Source: Sinorhizobium mexicanum
GTDB lineage: Bacteria; Pseudomonadota; Alphaproteobacteria; Rhizobiales; Rhizobiaceae
Length of the DNA: 64,000 nt
Direction: 5' to 3'
Assembly (NCBI RefSeq): GCF_013488225.1
Contig: NZ_CP041240.1
Coordinates: 1-64,000, forward strand
In this document: one piece after another, positions 8,665 through 16,404 of the stretch
How the letters are laid out: the number at the start of each line of letters is the position of its first letter
Numbering within the stretch: the first letter of the stretch is position 1
Program-made: the position numbers and the translations under genes
Notes under the pieces: generated by a model
Seen by the model: only the letters and a program-made list of their open reading frames with translations
Database searches by the model: none
Told to the model about the DNA's origin: nothing

Positions 8665-11022
8665 CTATGCCGCCTCCCATACCTGATTCAGAATCCGGGC
8701 AGCAAGCGCGGCCTTGTCCTGAGGCAGAAAACGTCCGTAGTGCTGCTGCACCACGTCCGGCGTGTCCTGGATCGCGTAGCTTGCCCGTTCGTAAGATCCG
8801 GTCTGCTTGAGGATATGGGTCGCCAGAATATCCCGAAGATTGTGCGGGCCGTGCGGCAACAGGCCTTTGATGGCGCCGCGACCGGTATACGGGTTATAGA
8901 TGCCGTAGCGCTGGATCACGGTCCGCCAGGCTTCGTAGAACTTGGTGGAGTCGTATGCCGCGTCCAGGCTGATTGTTTTCACCGTCTTGACGAACAGCGT
9001 GCCGGGATCCTTGGCTCGGCCGAGCAGCACGCGGCGATGGCGATCGATATAGGCCTCGAGGTATTTGTAGAGATCAAGCAGGTCCGGCAAGATGAGCCGG
9101 AACGGCTTCTGTCCGAAGAAGGACGAGCCGGAATTCTTGAAGGCGACCGACGGAATAAGCACTTCCCACCCTTGCTCTCGATCGCTCCAGCGCAACTCCC
9201 CGCACTTCATGTCTTCCAGGCGTCTCTCCGACGTCGGGAAATGGCCGCGCGGGCAGACGCGAAGCTGGCGAAGATTCTTTTGCCGAAGTCCCAGATGCAA
9301 GCCAAGTCGGAGCAGCAGGAAAGAGCGGACAGCTTCCGCGGCCGCTCGGGGATAGCGGTCTTCGTCCGGCATGCGTTTCAAAATCTCGTCGGTGATTTTG
9401 CGGTATTCCGCCAGTGGGCTGTCTGCCTCCAGAACGCACATGATCGGCTCAAAGGGATCGCGGTGCACACGCATCACCCGCTGAATCTCCTTCGACCGAT
9501 TGGCGGCATGCCGATGAAACGTATCGCAGGCGCCATGCCAGTCGCGGGAAGCGAATTCGATTTCCTCCGGCGCGATCAGACCTTCAATCGGTCTGACATC
9601 TTTCAGCAGTTCGGGATGCTGACGGATCCAGCCAACCTCGGCGCGCGTCAGCGCCTGAGCGACCATCAGCATGTCCTCTTCCCATTTGGTGTAGAAGCCG
9701 CGGCGTTGCTCCCGCCATTGCAGGTACCAGTCCCAGACGCCTGGGAAGATCAGCAGGCCAAAGGTCAGTTGGCTCAGCGGCACGCCGCGGCCTTTGACGA
9801 TGCCGGCGGGGGAGGCCGCCAGCGACCCGAACATTAGGCCGAGATGCTCGATCTTCTGAAACGCGGTTTCCTCGCCCCATACGCCGTTCCGCTGAAATCC
9901 GATCGCCGTCAGCGTCGAGGTTTTGAACCGGATCAGATCAGCCATTTCCATTGCCAGTCGCGGCGGCGCGTCGACGACGCCTGACAGGAGATCAGGATCT
10001 TCGAATGGTTCGGCGACATTTTGGTTGGCGCTGGTTGCCAAGGTGTGCGCTCGAGGCGGGAGCGCTGTTCCGCCATAGGTGACGCCTGGAAAGCGGATCG
10101 CGTACCGCTGTTTGCTGGCTGCAGCCTGGTAGCGCCGATAGTCTGTCGAGCCTGAGATGATGACCCGGCGCACCCAGTCGAGGATTTCCTCCCGTTTGGT
10201 GAATGGCAGGCTGCTGAAGTCGTCAGGGAGATGCAACGCAATCCGGCGCCGTTCGGCGGGGCTGATATCCCCAAGGTTGTGACCATGGAGGGAGCGAGAT
10301 TGATGGGGCAGCTTCGCCTTGAAGTATCCCGCCGCCAACCGGTATCGACGCTCGATCCGGGCGAGGATTTCGAAACTTGCGACGGATCGTGGGGCACGCT
10401 CGCCTTGAATCCAGGACAGCAGAGTCTTGTCGTCGAATGTTTCGCCCAGGTGCACTATGGCGCGATAGAGTTGCCAGTAGCTCTCGCCAAACCTTCGCAT
10501 ATGATAAACGAGCGCGTCCTGAAATCCGGCGGGGTCCTCGCCCCCTGCGAACAATGGATCCGGAAACGGCTGGATCGCTTTCGGTTGCGGCCCTCTCGGC
10601 GCCGATGCGGACTGAGCGTGACGATCGTCATCACCAATCCGCCGCGGCTTTCGGTTCGAGGGTGCTGTGGTTGTCGATATACGCTGGCTTGGCTCGCTTG
10701 ATCGGGGCATTCGCTTCGCGGATCGGATGTCCTCCGCAACAGGGGGCTCGCCCAGCCACCGGAGGATCGCATCCAGGGCGATGCGGACCTGCTTCTTCAA
10801 ATCACCCGTTAATTCGCCGCCAACCCGGCAAGCGTGAGCGATTTCGGTCCAGTCGATGCGACCGTTCAGCAGTGGTGGTGACTTACGATGGACGATGAGA
10901 CTGACGAGATAGGACTTGATATTCTCCAGCGCCCGCGTCGACGCGATTGGCGCAATGCGCAACTTGCAGAACTCTGAGATTTTTCGCTGAAAATGACGTG
11001 ATGAAAGGTCTGGTTTTGACAT
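8665..11022 (-). CDS. Large integrase-like protein (tyrosine recombinase C-terminal domain)
   Basis: About 785 residues from ATG 11022. The frame stays open 68 codons further up, but that extension is Arg-rich and atypical. The last 220 residues look like a tyrosine recombinase: an Arg in LGLHLGLRQKNLRQL (about 577), HNLRDILATH (about 725, the His-x-x-Arg pair) and VVQQHYGRFL (about 761, candidate nucleophile). The N-terminal 550 residues show no family I know; they hold a DNA-binding-like region with repeated Trp/Arg helices. Related long integrase-like proteins occur on rhizobial plasmids and islands. The Lys and second-His motifs are less clear, so activity is uncertain. It is followed by the toxin gene on the same strand after about 60 bases. 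Confidence 0.7.
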   Translation of the reverse strand: MSKPDLSSRHFQRKISEFCKLRIAPIASTRALENIKSYLVSLIVHRKSPPLLNGRIDWTEIAHACRVGGELTGDLKKQVRIALDAILRWLGEPPVAEDIRSAKRMPRSSEPSQRISTTTAPSNRKPRRIGDDDRHAQSASAPRGPQPKAIQPFPDPLFAGGEDPAGFQDALVYHMRRFGESYWQLYRAIVHLGETFDDKTLLSWIQGERAPRSVASFEILARIERRYRLAAGYFKAKLPHQSRSLHGHNLGDISPAERRRIALHLPDDFSSLPFTKREEILDWVRRVIISGSTDYRRYQAAASKQRYAIRFPGVTYGGTALPPRAHTLATSANQNVAEPFEDPDLLSGVVDAPPRLAMEMADLIRFKTSTLTAIGFQRNGVWGEETAFQKIEHLGLMFGSLAASPAGIVKGRGVPLSQLTFGLLIFPGVWDWYLQWREQRRGFYTKWEEDMLMVAQALTRAEVGWIRQHPELLKDVRPIEGLIAPEEIEFASRDWHGACDTFHRHAANRSKEIQRVMRVHRDPFEPIMCVLEADSPLAEYRKITDEILKRMPDEDRYPRAAAEAVRSFLLLRLGLHLGLRQKNLRQLRVCPRGHFPTSERRLEDMKCGELRWSDREQGWEVLIPSVAFKNSGSSFFGQKPFRLILPDLLDLYKYLEAYIDRHRRVLLGRAKDPGTLFVKTVKTISLDAAYDSTKFYEAWRTVIQRYGIYNPYTGRGAIKGLLPHGPHNLRDILATHILKQTGSYERASYAIQDTPDVVQQHYGRFLPQDKAALAARILNQVWEAA

Positions 11023-11369
11023 GCTCGCATTCCGTTTCAGTCGGCACCAATGCCGAGGCGAGCGGGGATAGGAGCTGTCATTTAACAAAGGATGTATCCG
11101 ACCGGGCAGAAGCCGACACCGATGCCGCGCTATCACAGCTTTGATCCCCCGTGTGGCGCCCGAGTGTCTTCGACGAAAGGAGTCTCGAAGGAAGACGGAG
11201 GTATCGTGATCGCGGTGATAGCCCAAAGCGCAGCGGGATGTTCAGCGTCAAACTGTGAGATTGTTTAAATATAAATCTGCTATGATGTGCTAAAAAATCC
11301 ATTGGTGATCGCGCGATGAAACGTAATCATAATGTATTGAAGGAACAGATATTTAGAACGTCATCTAGA

Positions 11370-11394
11370 TTCCGATAAGCAGTACTTATCGGAA
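11370..11394. promoter_or_regulatory. 10-bp inverted repeat upstream of the DUF1612 gene
   Basis: TTCCGATAAG (11370-11379), spacer CAGTA, CTTATCGGAA (11385-11394): a perfect inverted repeat 79 bases before the gene start. Its CCGATAA core is shared with CCGATAATG upstream of DUF1403 at 4534-4542, so one factor may control both. Confidence 0.5.
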
Positions 11395-11472
11395 GTGAGA
11401 CGCCATCTCTCCAATATTACCCTGTGGCGGACTCTAACTATGAGATAGCGTCCGTGTAGCAAATCATTTACC

Positions 11473-12627
11473 ATGTTTTCAATGTCTTATGATTTGTCGA
11501 AATTGCCTCTCCAGACCCTCATTCGGCCGATTTCGGACGCTGCATCCGCATTGACCCGTCTCGACGAGCGGATCGCCCGCTCGCCGGTTGGGCCGGGTTG
11601 GATCGAACGCATGCACTTCGCCGATGCCTGCGCCTCGCTGTGGATCGACGGCGAACTCGTCCATCTCGAGGACCTGGTGCTGCATGACGCCACGAAAGAT
11701 ATTCGTACCCCGACCCATGAACTCACCATCGCCCGCGACGTTTTGCGAAGCCGTCGGCGGATCACGGCGCAGCCCTCGGGCTGGGTGTTGAGCCCGGAGG
11801 GTCTCCGCTCCCTCCGTGGGCACGACTTCGTCGCCGGCGCGCCCGCACCATCTTTCGGTGACGACGGCGGCACGCGAAAGGTCGGAGCCGAGCCTGGTGA
11901 CACTTCAGTGCCGGAAGGGGAGGGGGCGGAGGGTTCTGACGTCACCAGCCCATTCGACGCCGAGCTCGCCGCCATCGATGCGGTGCTGGCCCGCTCGGAC
12001 GCCGCCATCGAAAAAGCAAAGGCGCCCGGACTCGCCAGCGCTCGTGAAAAGGATCCGATGGTCTATGATCTCGACTGGGACGAGGACGCGCGCCTCGACG
12101 AATGGAGCATCGTGCTGGCCGAGACCGAAGCTCTGCCGCCGGTCTTGCGCGCCGCGTTGTTGCTCGATGCCTGGAACGATCTACAGGTTTTGCAGCACGC
12201 GCCCTGGCTCGGCCGGCTGCTCGCCGCGGAGACGCTACGGCAAGCGGGTCTCACAACCGCGGCCCATTTGGCCGCGGTCAATGCTGGTCTCAAATCGATC
12301 CCCGTCGAGCGCCGCCGGCATCGCGCGCGCGACACCCGCCTGCTGGCGATCATCCATGGCGTCATCGCGGCCGCCGAGCTCGGCCTCAAGGAGCACGACC
12401 GGCTGACGCTCGCAAAACAGATGATGGAGCGGCGCCTGGTCGGCCGGCGCTCCTCCTCCAATCTGCCGGGCCTGATCGAGCTCGTCGTCTCGCGGCCGCT
12501 GGTCTCGGCCGGTATGGTCGCCGAGGCGCTCGAGGTGACGCCGCGGGCGGCGCTCCGGATCGTCGGGGAGCTTGGGCTGAGAGAGATGACGGGGAGGGGG
12601 AGGTTTCGGGCATGGGGGATTTCTTAA
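11473..12627 (+). CDS. DUF1612 / RHE_PE00001-type HTH protein
   Basis: A 384-residue protein of the rhizobial plasmid family with a DUF1612 region and a C-terminal helix-turn-helix. Visible features are the N-terminal Fic-like segment [20 protein letters not shown] (about 46-65), the linker rich in Gly/Pro/Ser (about 120-165), the conserved block [20 protein letters not shown] (about 279-298), and the C-terminal HTH ([20 protein letters not shown]). The family is typically found on plasmids with DUF1403 and scpB; a regulatory or replicon-maintenance role is inferred. A second, tiny remnant of the same family lies at 52455-52568. Confidence 0.85.
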   Translation: MFSMSYDLSKLPLQTLIRPISDAASALTRLDERIARSPVGPGWIERMHFADACASLWIDGELVHLEDLVLHDATKDIRTPTHELTIARDVLRSRRRITAQPSGWVLSPEGLRSLRGHDFVAGAPAPSFGDDGGTRKVGAEPGDTSVPEGEGAEGSDVTSPFDAELAAIDAVLARSDAAIEKAKAPGLASAREKDPMVYDLDWDEDARLDEWSIVLAETEALPPVLRAALLLDAWNDLQVLQHAPWLGRLLAAETLRQAGLTTAAHLAAVNAGLKSIPVERRRHRARDTRLLAIIHGVIAAAELGLKEHDRLTLAKQMMERRLVGRRSSSNLPGLIELVVSRPLVSAGMVAEALEVTPRAALRIVGELGLREMTGRGRFRAWGIS

Positions 12628-12679
12628 CCATGCTGTGCGAGTAAAGCACCAATGGTATGTTTCCGAGCCTTAAAAGAAC

Positions 12680-12706
12680 TTGACCTCATTAATTGGGTAT
12701 TATACC
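12680..12706 (+). promoter_or_regulatory. Possible promoter of the methyltransferase operon
   Basis: TTGACC (12680-12685) and TATACC (12701-12706) are spaced 15 bases apart, ending 8 bases before ATG 12715. If used, the transcript would be nearly leaderless, which fits the lack of a ribosome binding site. The short spacer makes this tentative. Confidence 0.3.
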
Positions 12707-12714
12707 ACTTTAAT

Positions 12715-13170
12715 ATGGAACCGGTACAATTCTCCGACGCATTACGCCTGACCGAGCTGGGTGAAAGCCAGCTCCGAGAATGGTGTGGAAAGCGTGGTTT
12801 GTTCCAGCCTACCGTGCCTGCGCGGGGGCCAGGGCGTGTTGCCCTGTTTTCATGGCAGGACCTAATAGCGCTTCGTGTGTTTCGAGAAGTCTTCCAAGTT
12901 TTCTCGGGGCGAGCCAGTAGCTGGGCGCCCGGAATTAGTGAACTTCGGCAGTGCCTAGCAGGACAGTTTTTTCCTAATCTTTGGGGAAAAGGCGCCATCT
13001 TCCCAGATCAGCATTCTGCTTATCTCGGTACACTGGAAACCCTTCAATCAAGCGGTGCCATCTTATTTGTACCGTTGGACCCTCACCTTGCCGTGATCTC
13101 CAATCGAGCAACTCCAGAGGAACTGCAAGGCCAACTGCCCCTCGTTACGCCCGTGGGGTCTAAGCGATGA
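12715..13170 (+). CDS. MerR-like winged-helix protein, first gene of methyltransferase operon
   Basis: A 151-residue protein. The N-terminal 75 residues look like a MerR-type winged helix: DALRLTELGESQLREWCGKR, then a wing (GRVALFSWQDLIALRVFREV). The C-terminal half carries a hydrophobic, mixed region without a known motif. The frame is open to 12652, but ATG 12715 starts exactly at the domain boundary. Its stop overlaps the methyltransferase start (ATGA), so the pair is co-translated. It may regulate the operon, act as a DNA-recognition subunit of the modification enzyme, or both. The neighbourhood suggests the former; sequence alone does not decide. Confidence 0.65.
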   Translation: MEPVQFSDALRLTELGESQLREWCGKRGLFQPTVPARGPGRVALFSWQDLIALRVFREVFQVFSGRASSWAPGISELRQCLAGQFFPNLWGKGAIFPDQHSAYLGTLETLQSSGAILFVPLDPHLAVISNRATPEELQGQLPLVTPVGSKR

Positions 13171-15650
13171 CGAGCATGGCATTAAGTGCAAAGTGGAGTG
13201 AGCGCTTCGGCCTCGCTCGCTCACCGATGTTCGAGCGCGAGCGAGCGAACTTGCAAGGCGAACATGACGTGTTGCTTGACGGGGGCTTCGGCTCGTTCGC
13301 ATTGTCTATCGTTGACGAGCCGGCGAACCCCGCTGAAGTCGCTGGGTGGGTGTGGTCTAGTGACCTGCCACATCATGTGAGCGTCACACAGAAAGAGGTT
13401 CAGGTTGTAAGGTGGGATGCTGCCCGGGATGCGCAGACTTATTCTATCGATTCTGTGTCTCGTGATCTCGACGGCTTCTATCGATATCTTTGCAAGGACC
13501 GACTCCGGTCCAACAGATCTGTTGTCCAACACCTGATCAATCTGTTCGGCCGGGTGCGTTCTTTGGTTGCGCATGCTCGAATGCCGGACGAGCGATCCAT
13601 TGATGCTTTCGTGACCATTCTTGCCGATTTGATCGCTGGCGACGATGCTCCTGCACGGCGAGAGATGTTCGGCTTGCCACAGGACGCTGAGGAACTGCGC
13701 GCAGCAATTCGCGGATCCTCTCTTGAGGAAGCGCTCACTGATATTCGGACCGCCCCGGCAACCTTATCAGCACTAACTTTGCATCCCAGCCTCGCAATCA
13801 GGCACGCCGGCGGGCAACTATTTCAGGAGGCGCATTTCGACCTGGTTCGCGCGCCTGCGCCGGATTTATTTGGTTACGTCGAACCAGCCACTTCTGACCG
13901 AATTTCTAGAGGCGGTACCCATTTCACTCCGCCCGCGCTTGCTCGTAGTATAGTTGACTATACGCTTGCCCAACTCGATGATCTTGACCATCGCGCATCA
14001 CTTACGCTTTGCGATCCTGCGTGCGGATCAGCGGCGTTTTTGCATGAGGCTTTGCGAGGCCTACGTCGAGCGAACTTCAATGGCATGCTTAAGATCATTG
14101 GGCGAGACGTGTCGAGCCAAGCCATCGCAATGGCACGTTTTACGCTGACATTAGCATTGCACGACTGGGCACCGAAAGGTGGTGTCACGCTGGACCTCGC
14201 CGTCGAAGACGCTCTGGCGCAAGCGAGTTTTCCATCCTCCGATGTGATCGTGATGAATCCTCCGTTCATTTCCGTTATTGCACAAACGCCAGAGCAGAAA
14301 GCTCAGCTTAGAGCGGTTGTGGGGGAAAAGGTCGGCAGCCGTGGTGACTACAGCATGGCCTTCGTTACGCGCGCCCTTGATGCTCTTTCAAATGGTGGCG
14401 TAATGGGGACATTGTTTCCAGCAAATTTGCTGACTCATGACGCTGCCTCGCCCTGGCGTGAGCACTTGGCAGCCTCTGCCGATATTCGGCTTCTCGCGAG
14501 CATTGGCGACTTCGGTCTGTTCAGCCAAGCCCTTGTGCATGTGGCCTGTGTAGTCCTGGCGAAGAGCCCGGCTAATCGCGCGGAGTTTACGGCGCTTGTG
14601 ACCGGCAACGAGCCAAGCGCTACGGGAGATGCATTGCGAGAATTGCGCAAAACGAGAGGCAGCCCGCCGGCGCGCGCTCTGGGCGATCAGCAATGGAGTC
14701 TGTTCGGAGTTGAGACCAAGGTTCTTGATCGAAAGTTTCCCTGGCGTATTCTTACGCCAAAGCAACGAGCCATGGTGGATGCGTTGGAGGCTGCTCAAAC
14801 TCCAACTGTTGCCGACCTATTTGACGTTGCTCAAGGCGTTCAGACCGGAAATCTTAAGCTTTTTCTCTTCAATTCCGAAGAATTTCGTCGCCTGAATTTG
14901 CCGCCGAGAGAGAGGCAGTATTTTCGCGATGCGTTAATGACAGACTCGATCGAAAATGGCCGGATAGTTAGCACTTATCACTTGTTCTTCCCGCATGACC
15001 GCAACGGGCCGGTTTTCGCCGACGAGAGAGAGTTGGCCGCCGCTGTTCCAACATTTTACAGGGCCGTGCTGAAGCCGAACGAGACCTCGCTCAAGAACCG
15101 AGCTTCTATTGTTCGAGCCAAACGTGTGGACTGGTGGGGACTCATGCATCCTCGCACCGGGACGTTTGCGCTTAATACTCAGCCGAGGATTGTGTCCAAA
15201 TTTTTTGGCGCCGAAGGAAGTTTTGCGTTCGATGAATCGGCGCGATATCTGCCGTCTACTGGCCATGTTTGGAGTCCGAAACGCGTAGCTTTGCCCGCTT
15301 TTGACGAACTCGAAGCGGAAGGAGCCGAGGGGTTGGTCGAGGCAACGACTAAAGAGGTCCTCCGAGCCTATGTCCCAGTACTCAATTCCAGGGTCTTTAC
15401 CCGTCTGGTATCGTTCCGCTCGGTAACAATCGCGGGCGGGCAGTTCGACCTAAGCAGCCGCTTCGTGTCTCGCGTATATCTGCCCGACCTTTGGGAAAAA
15501 GCTACAAATCCGCTTTATTCGGATTACGTCCGGGCTTTGGCCCAGGTCTCTCGCGCTGTCGAGCGCGGCCACAATACTCACAATGTAGATGTAGAACGCT
15601 TAGTTGCCTATCTATACGGGGTGCCCGAACTTGAAGAAAGCTCAGGTTAG
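13167..15650 (+). CDS. N6-adenine DNA methyltransferase (Eco57I-like)
   Basis: An 827-residue protein with a central N6-adenine methyltransferase core: THFTPPALARSIV (residues 251-263), AdoMet-binding motif I DPACGSAAF (283-291; usual last residues GSGxF) and catalytic motif IV NPPF (364-367). It would methylate adenine in DNA. The first 240 residues are not a known domain. The C-terminal 350 residues resemble target-recognition regions of type I/IIG enzymes (SRVYLPDLWEKATNPLYSDY near the end). It carries no nuclease motif of its own. It overlaps the gene before it by 4 bases and the next one by up to 47, giving a compact operon. The helicase-nuclease on the opposite strand is the obvious candidate restriction partner. 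Confidence 0.88.
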   Translation: MTSMALSAKWSERFGLARSPMFERERANLQGEHDVLLDGGFGSFALSIVDEPANPAEVAGWVWSSDLPHHVSVTQKEVQVVRWDAARDAQTYSIDSVSRDLDGFYRYLCKDRLRSNRSVVQHLINLFGRVRSLVAHARMPDERSIDAFVTILADLIAGDDAPARREMFGLPQDAEELRAAIRGSSLEEALTDIRTAPATLSALTLHPSLAIRHAGGQLFQEAHFDLVRAPAPDLFGYVEPATSDRISRGGTHFTPPALARSIVDYTLAQLDDLDHRASLTLCDPACGSAAFLHEALRGLRRANFNGMLKIIGRDVSSQAIAMARFTLTLALHDWAPKGGVTLDLAVEDALAQASFPSSDVIVMNPPFISVIAQTPEQKAQLRAVVGEKVGSRGDYSMAFVTRALDALSNGGVMGTLFPANLLTHDAASPWREHLAASADIRLLASIGDFGLFSQALVHVACVVLAKSPANRAEFTALVTGNEPSATGDALRELRKTRGSPPARALGDQQWSLFGVETKVLDRKFPWRILTPKQRAMVDALEAAQTPTVADLFDVAQGVQTGNLKLFLFNSEEFRRLNLPPRERQYFRDALMTDSIENGRIVSTYHLFFPHDRNGPVFADERELAAAVPTFYRAVLKPNETSLKNRASIVRAKRVDWWGLMHPRTGTFALNTQPRIVSKFFGAEGSFAFDESARYLPSTGHVWSPKRVALPAFDELEAEGAEGLVEATTKEVLRAYVPVLNSRVFTRLVSFRSVTIAGGQFDLSSRFVSRVYLPDLWEKATNPLYSDYVRALAQVSRAVERGHNTHNVDVERLVAYLYGVPELEESSG

Positions 15651-16368
15651 CGAACCCCAACTTTCTGTCGCGGCGTTCTCTCAACGCTGTAAAACGCTTG
15701 CGGTTCAATTTGGCTCAGCTGTCGGACTACGGTCGGGCGAAGTCGCCTTCGCCCCTGAGATCAGCAGTACGGTTGCGGTCATGACTTTGGGCGGCCGCGC
15801 GAGCGAAATGATAAGTCGCAATCGAGGGTCGTCACATCGCGTGGTCCCGCTCGCCTCCATTCAGGAGGACATACTGATATGGACCGGATATCGCGAGAGT
15901 TGGCAAAAACTGGGTTCTGAACAGAATTTTCGCTTTGTTGAGGCCGGTTTTACTCTCCATGTCGGGCGCCAGGGCGAATTGTCGAAGCCTCAAATCATGC
16001 GAAGCGAGTGGGTTGGTCGGCGTAGCCGAGCATTTGTTGAGTTGGCCGGACACCCCCACTGGCAGTTGGATGTTTTAGAAACAGCTCGCGCTAAGGAGCC
16101 CTCGACGCCAGCACGCTTCACTGATGTCGAATCTGCCTCTCCAGTGAAAGAATTTGGCGATATGCCCACGCCGGCAAATGGATCGAACCTGCTGCTAGGC
16201 CTTACCGTCGAAAACATGCATCTTGCCAGTAGTGCTCAGTGGTGGCGCCTATCCGGCTCTGATGCGGCACATGTGCCCGAAACGGTAAGCGACCTTGACC
16301 GCTGGATCCTAGCATGCACCGTCTATCTTCGCCAGGAGGCCAGCCGCTGTAGGGTCATTCCGGCGTAG
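15631..16368 (+). CDS. Unknown protein, third gene of methyltransferase operon
   Basis: About 245 residues. I do not recognise a family. The frame opens at TTG 15604, with further possible starts at TTG 15631 and ATG 15781; I use 15631, which overlaps the methyltransferase end by 20 bases. The protein has mixed composition, several Trp residues, and no signal peptide or membrane segment. The strong overlap implies a product made in step with the methyltransferase, such as a specificity, assembly or sensor subunit. It ends 37 bases before the end of the convergent helicase gene. Confidence 0.65.
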   Translation: MKKAQVSEPQLSVAAFSQRCKTLAVQFGSAVGLRSGEVAFAPEISSTVAVMTLGGRASEMISRNRGSSHRVVPLASIQEDILIWTGYRESWQKLGSEQNFRFVEAGFTLHVGRQGELSKPQIMRSEWVGRRSRAFVELAGHPHWQLDVLETARAKEPSTPARFTDVESASPVKEFGDMPTPANGSNLLLGLTVENMHLASSAQWWRLSGSDAAHVPETVSDLDRWILACTVYLRQEASRCRVIPA

Positions 16369-16404
16369 GATTTACCGATCTTGCGCGCGACGCAACATGC
16401 ATGC

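Noticed and set aside
8740..9837. 365-codon plus-strand frame opposite the large integrase-like gene
   Set aside because: High GC favours open antisense frames; no family resemblance and no ribosome binding site.
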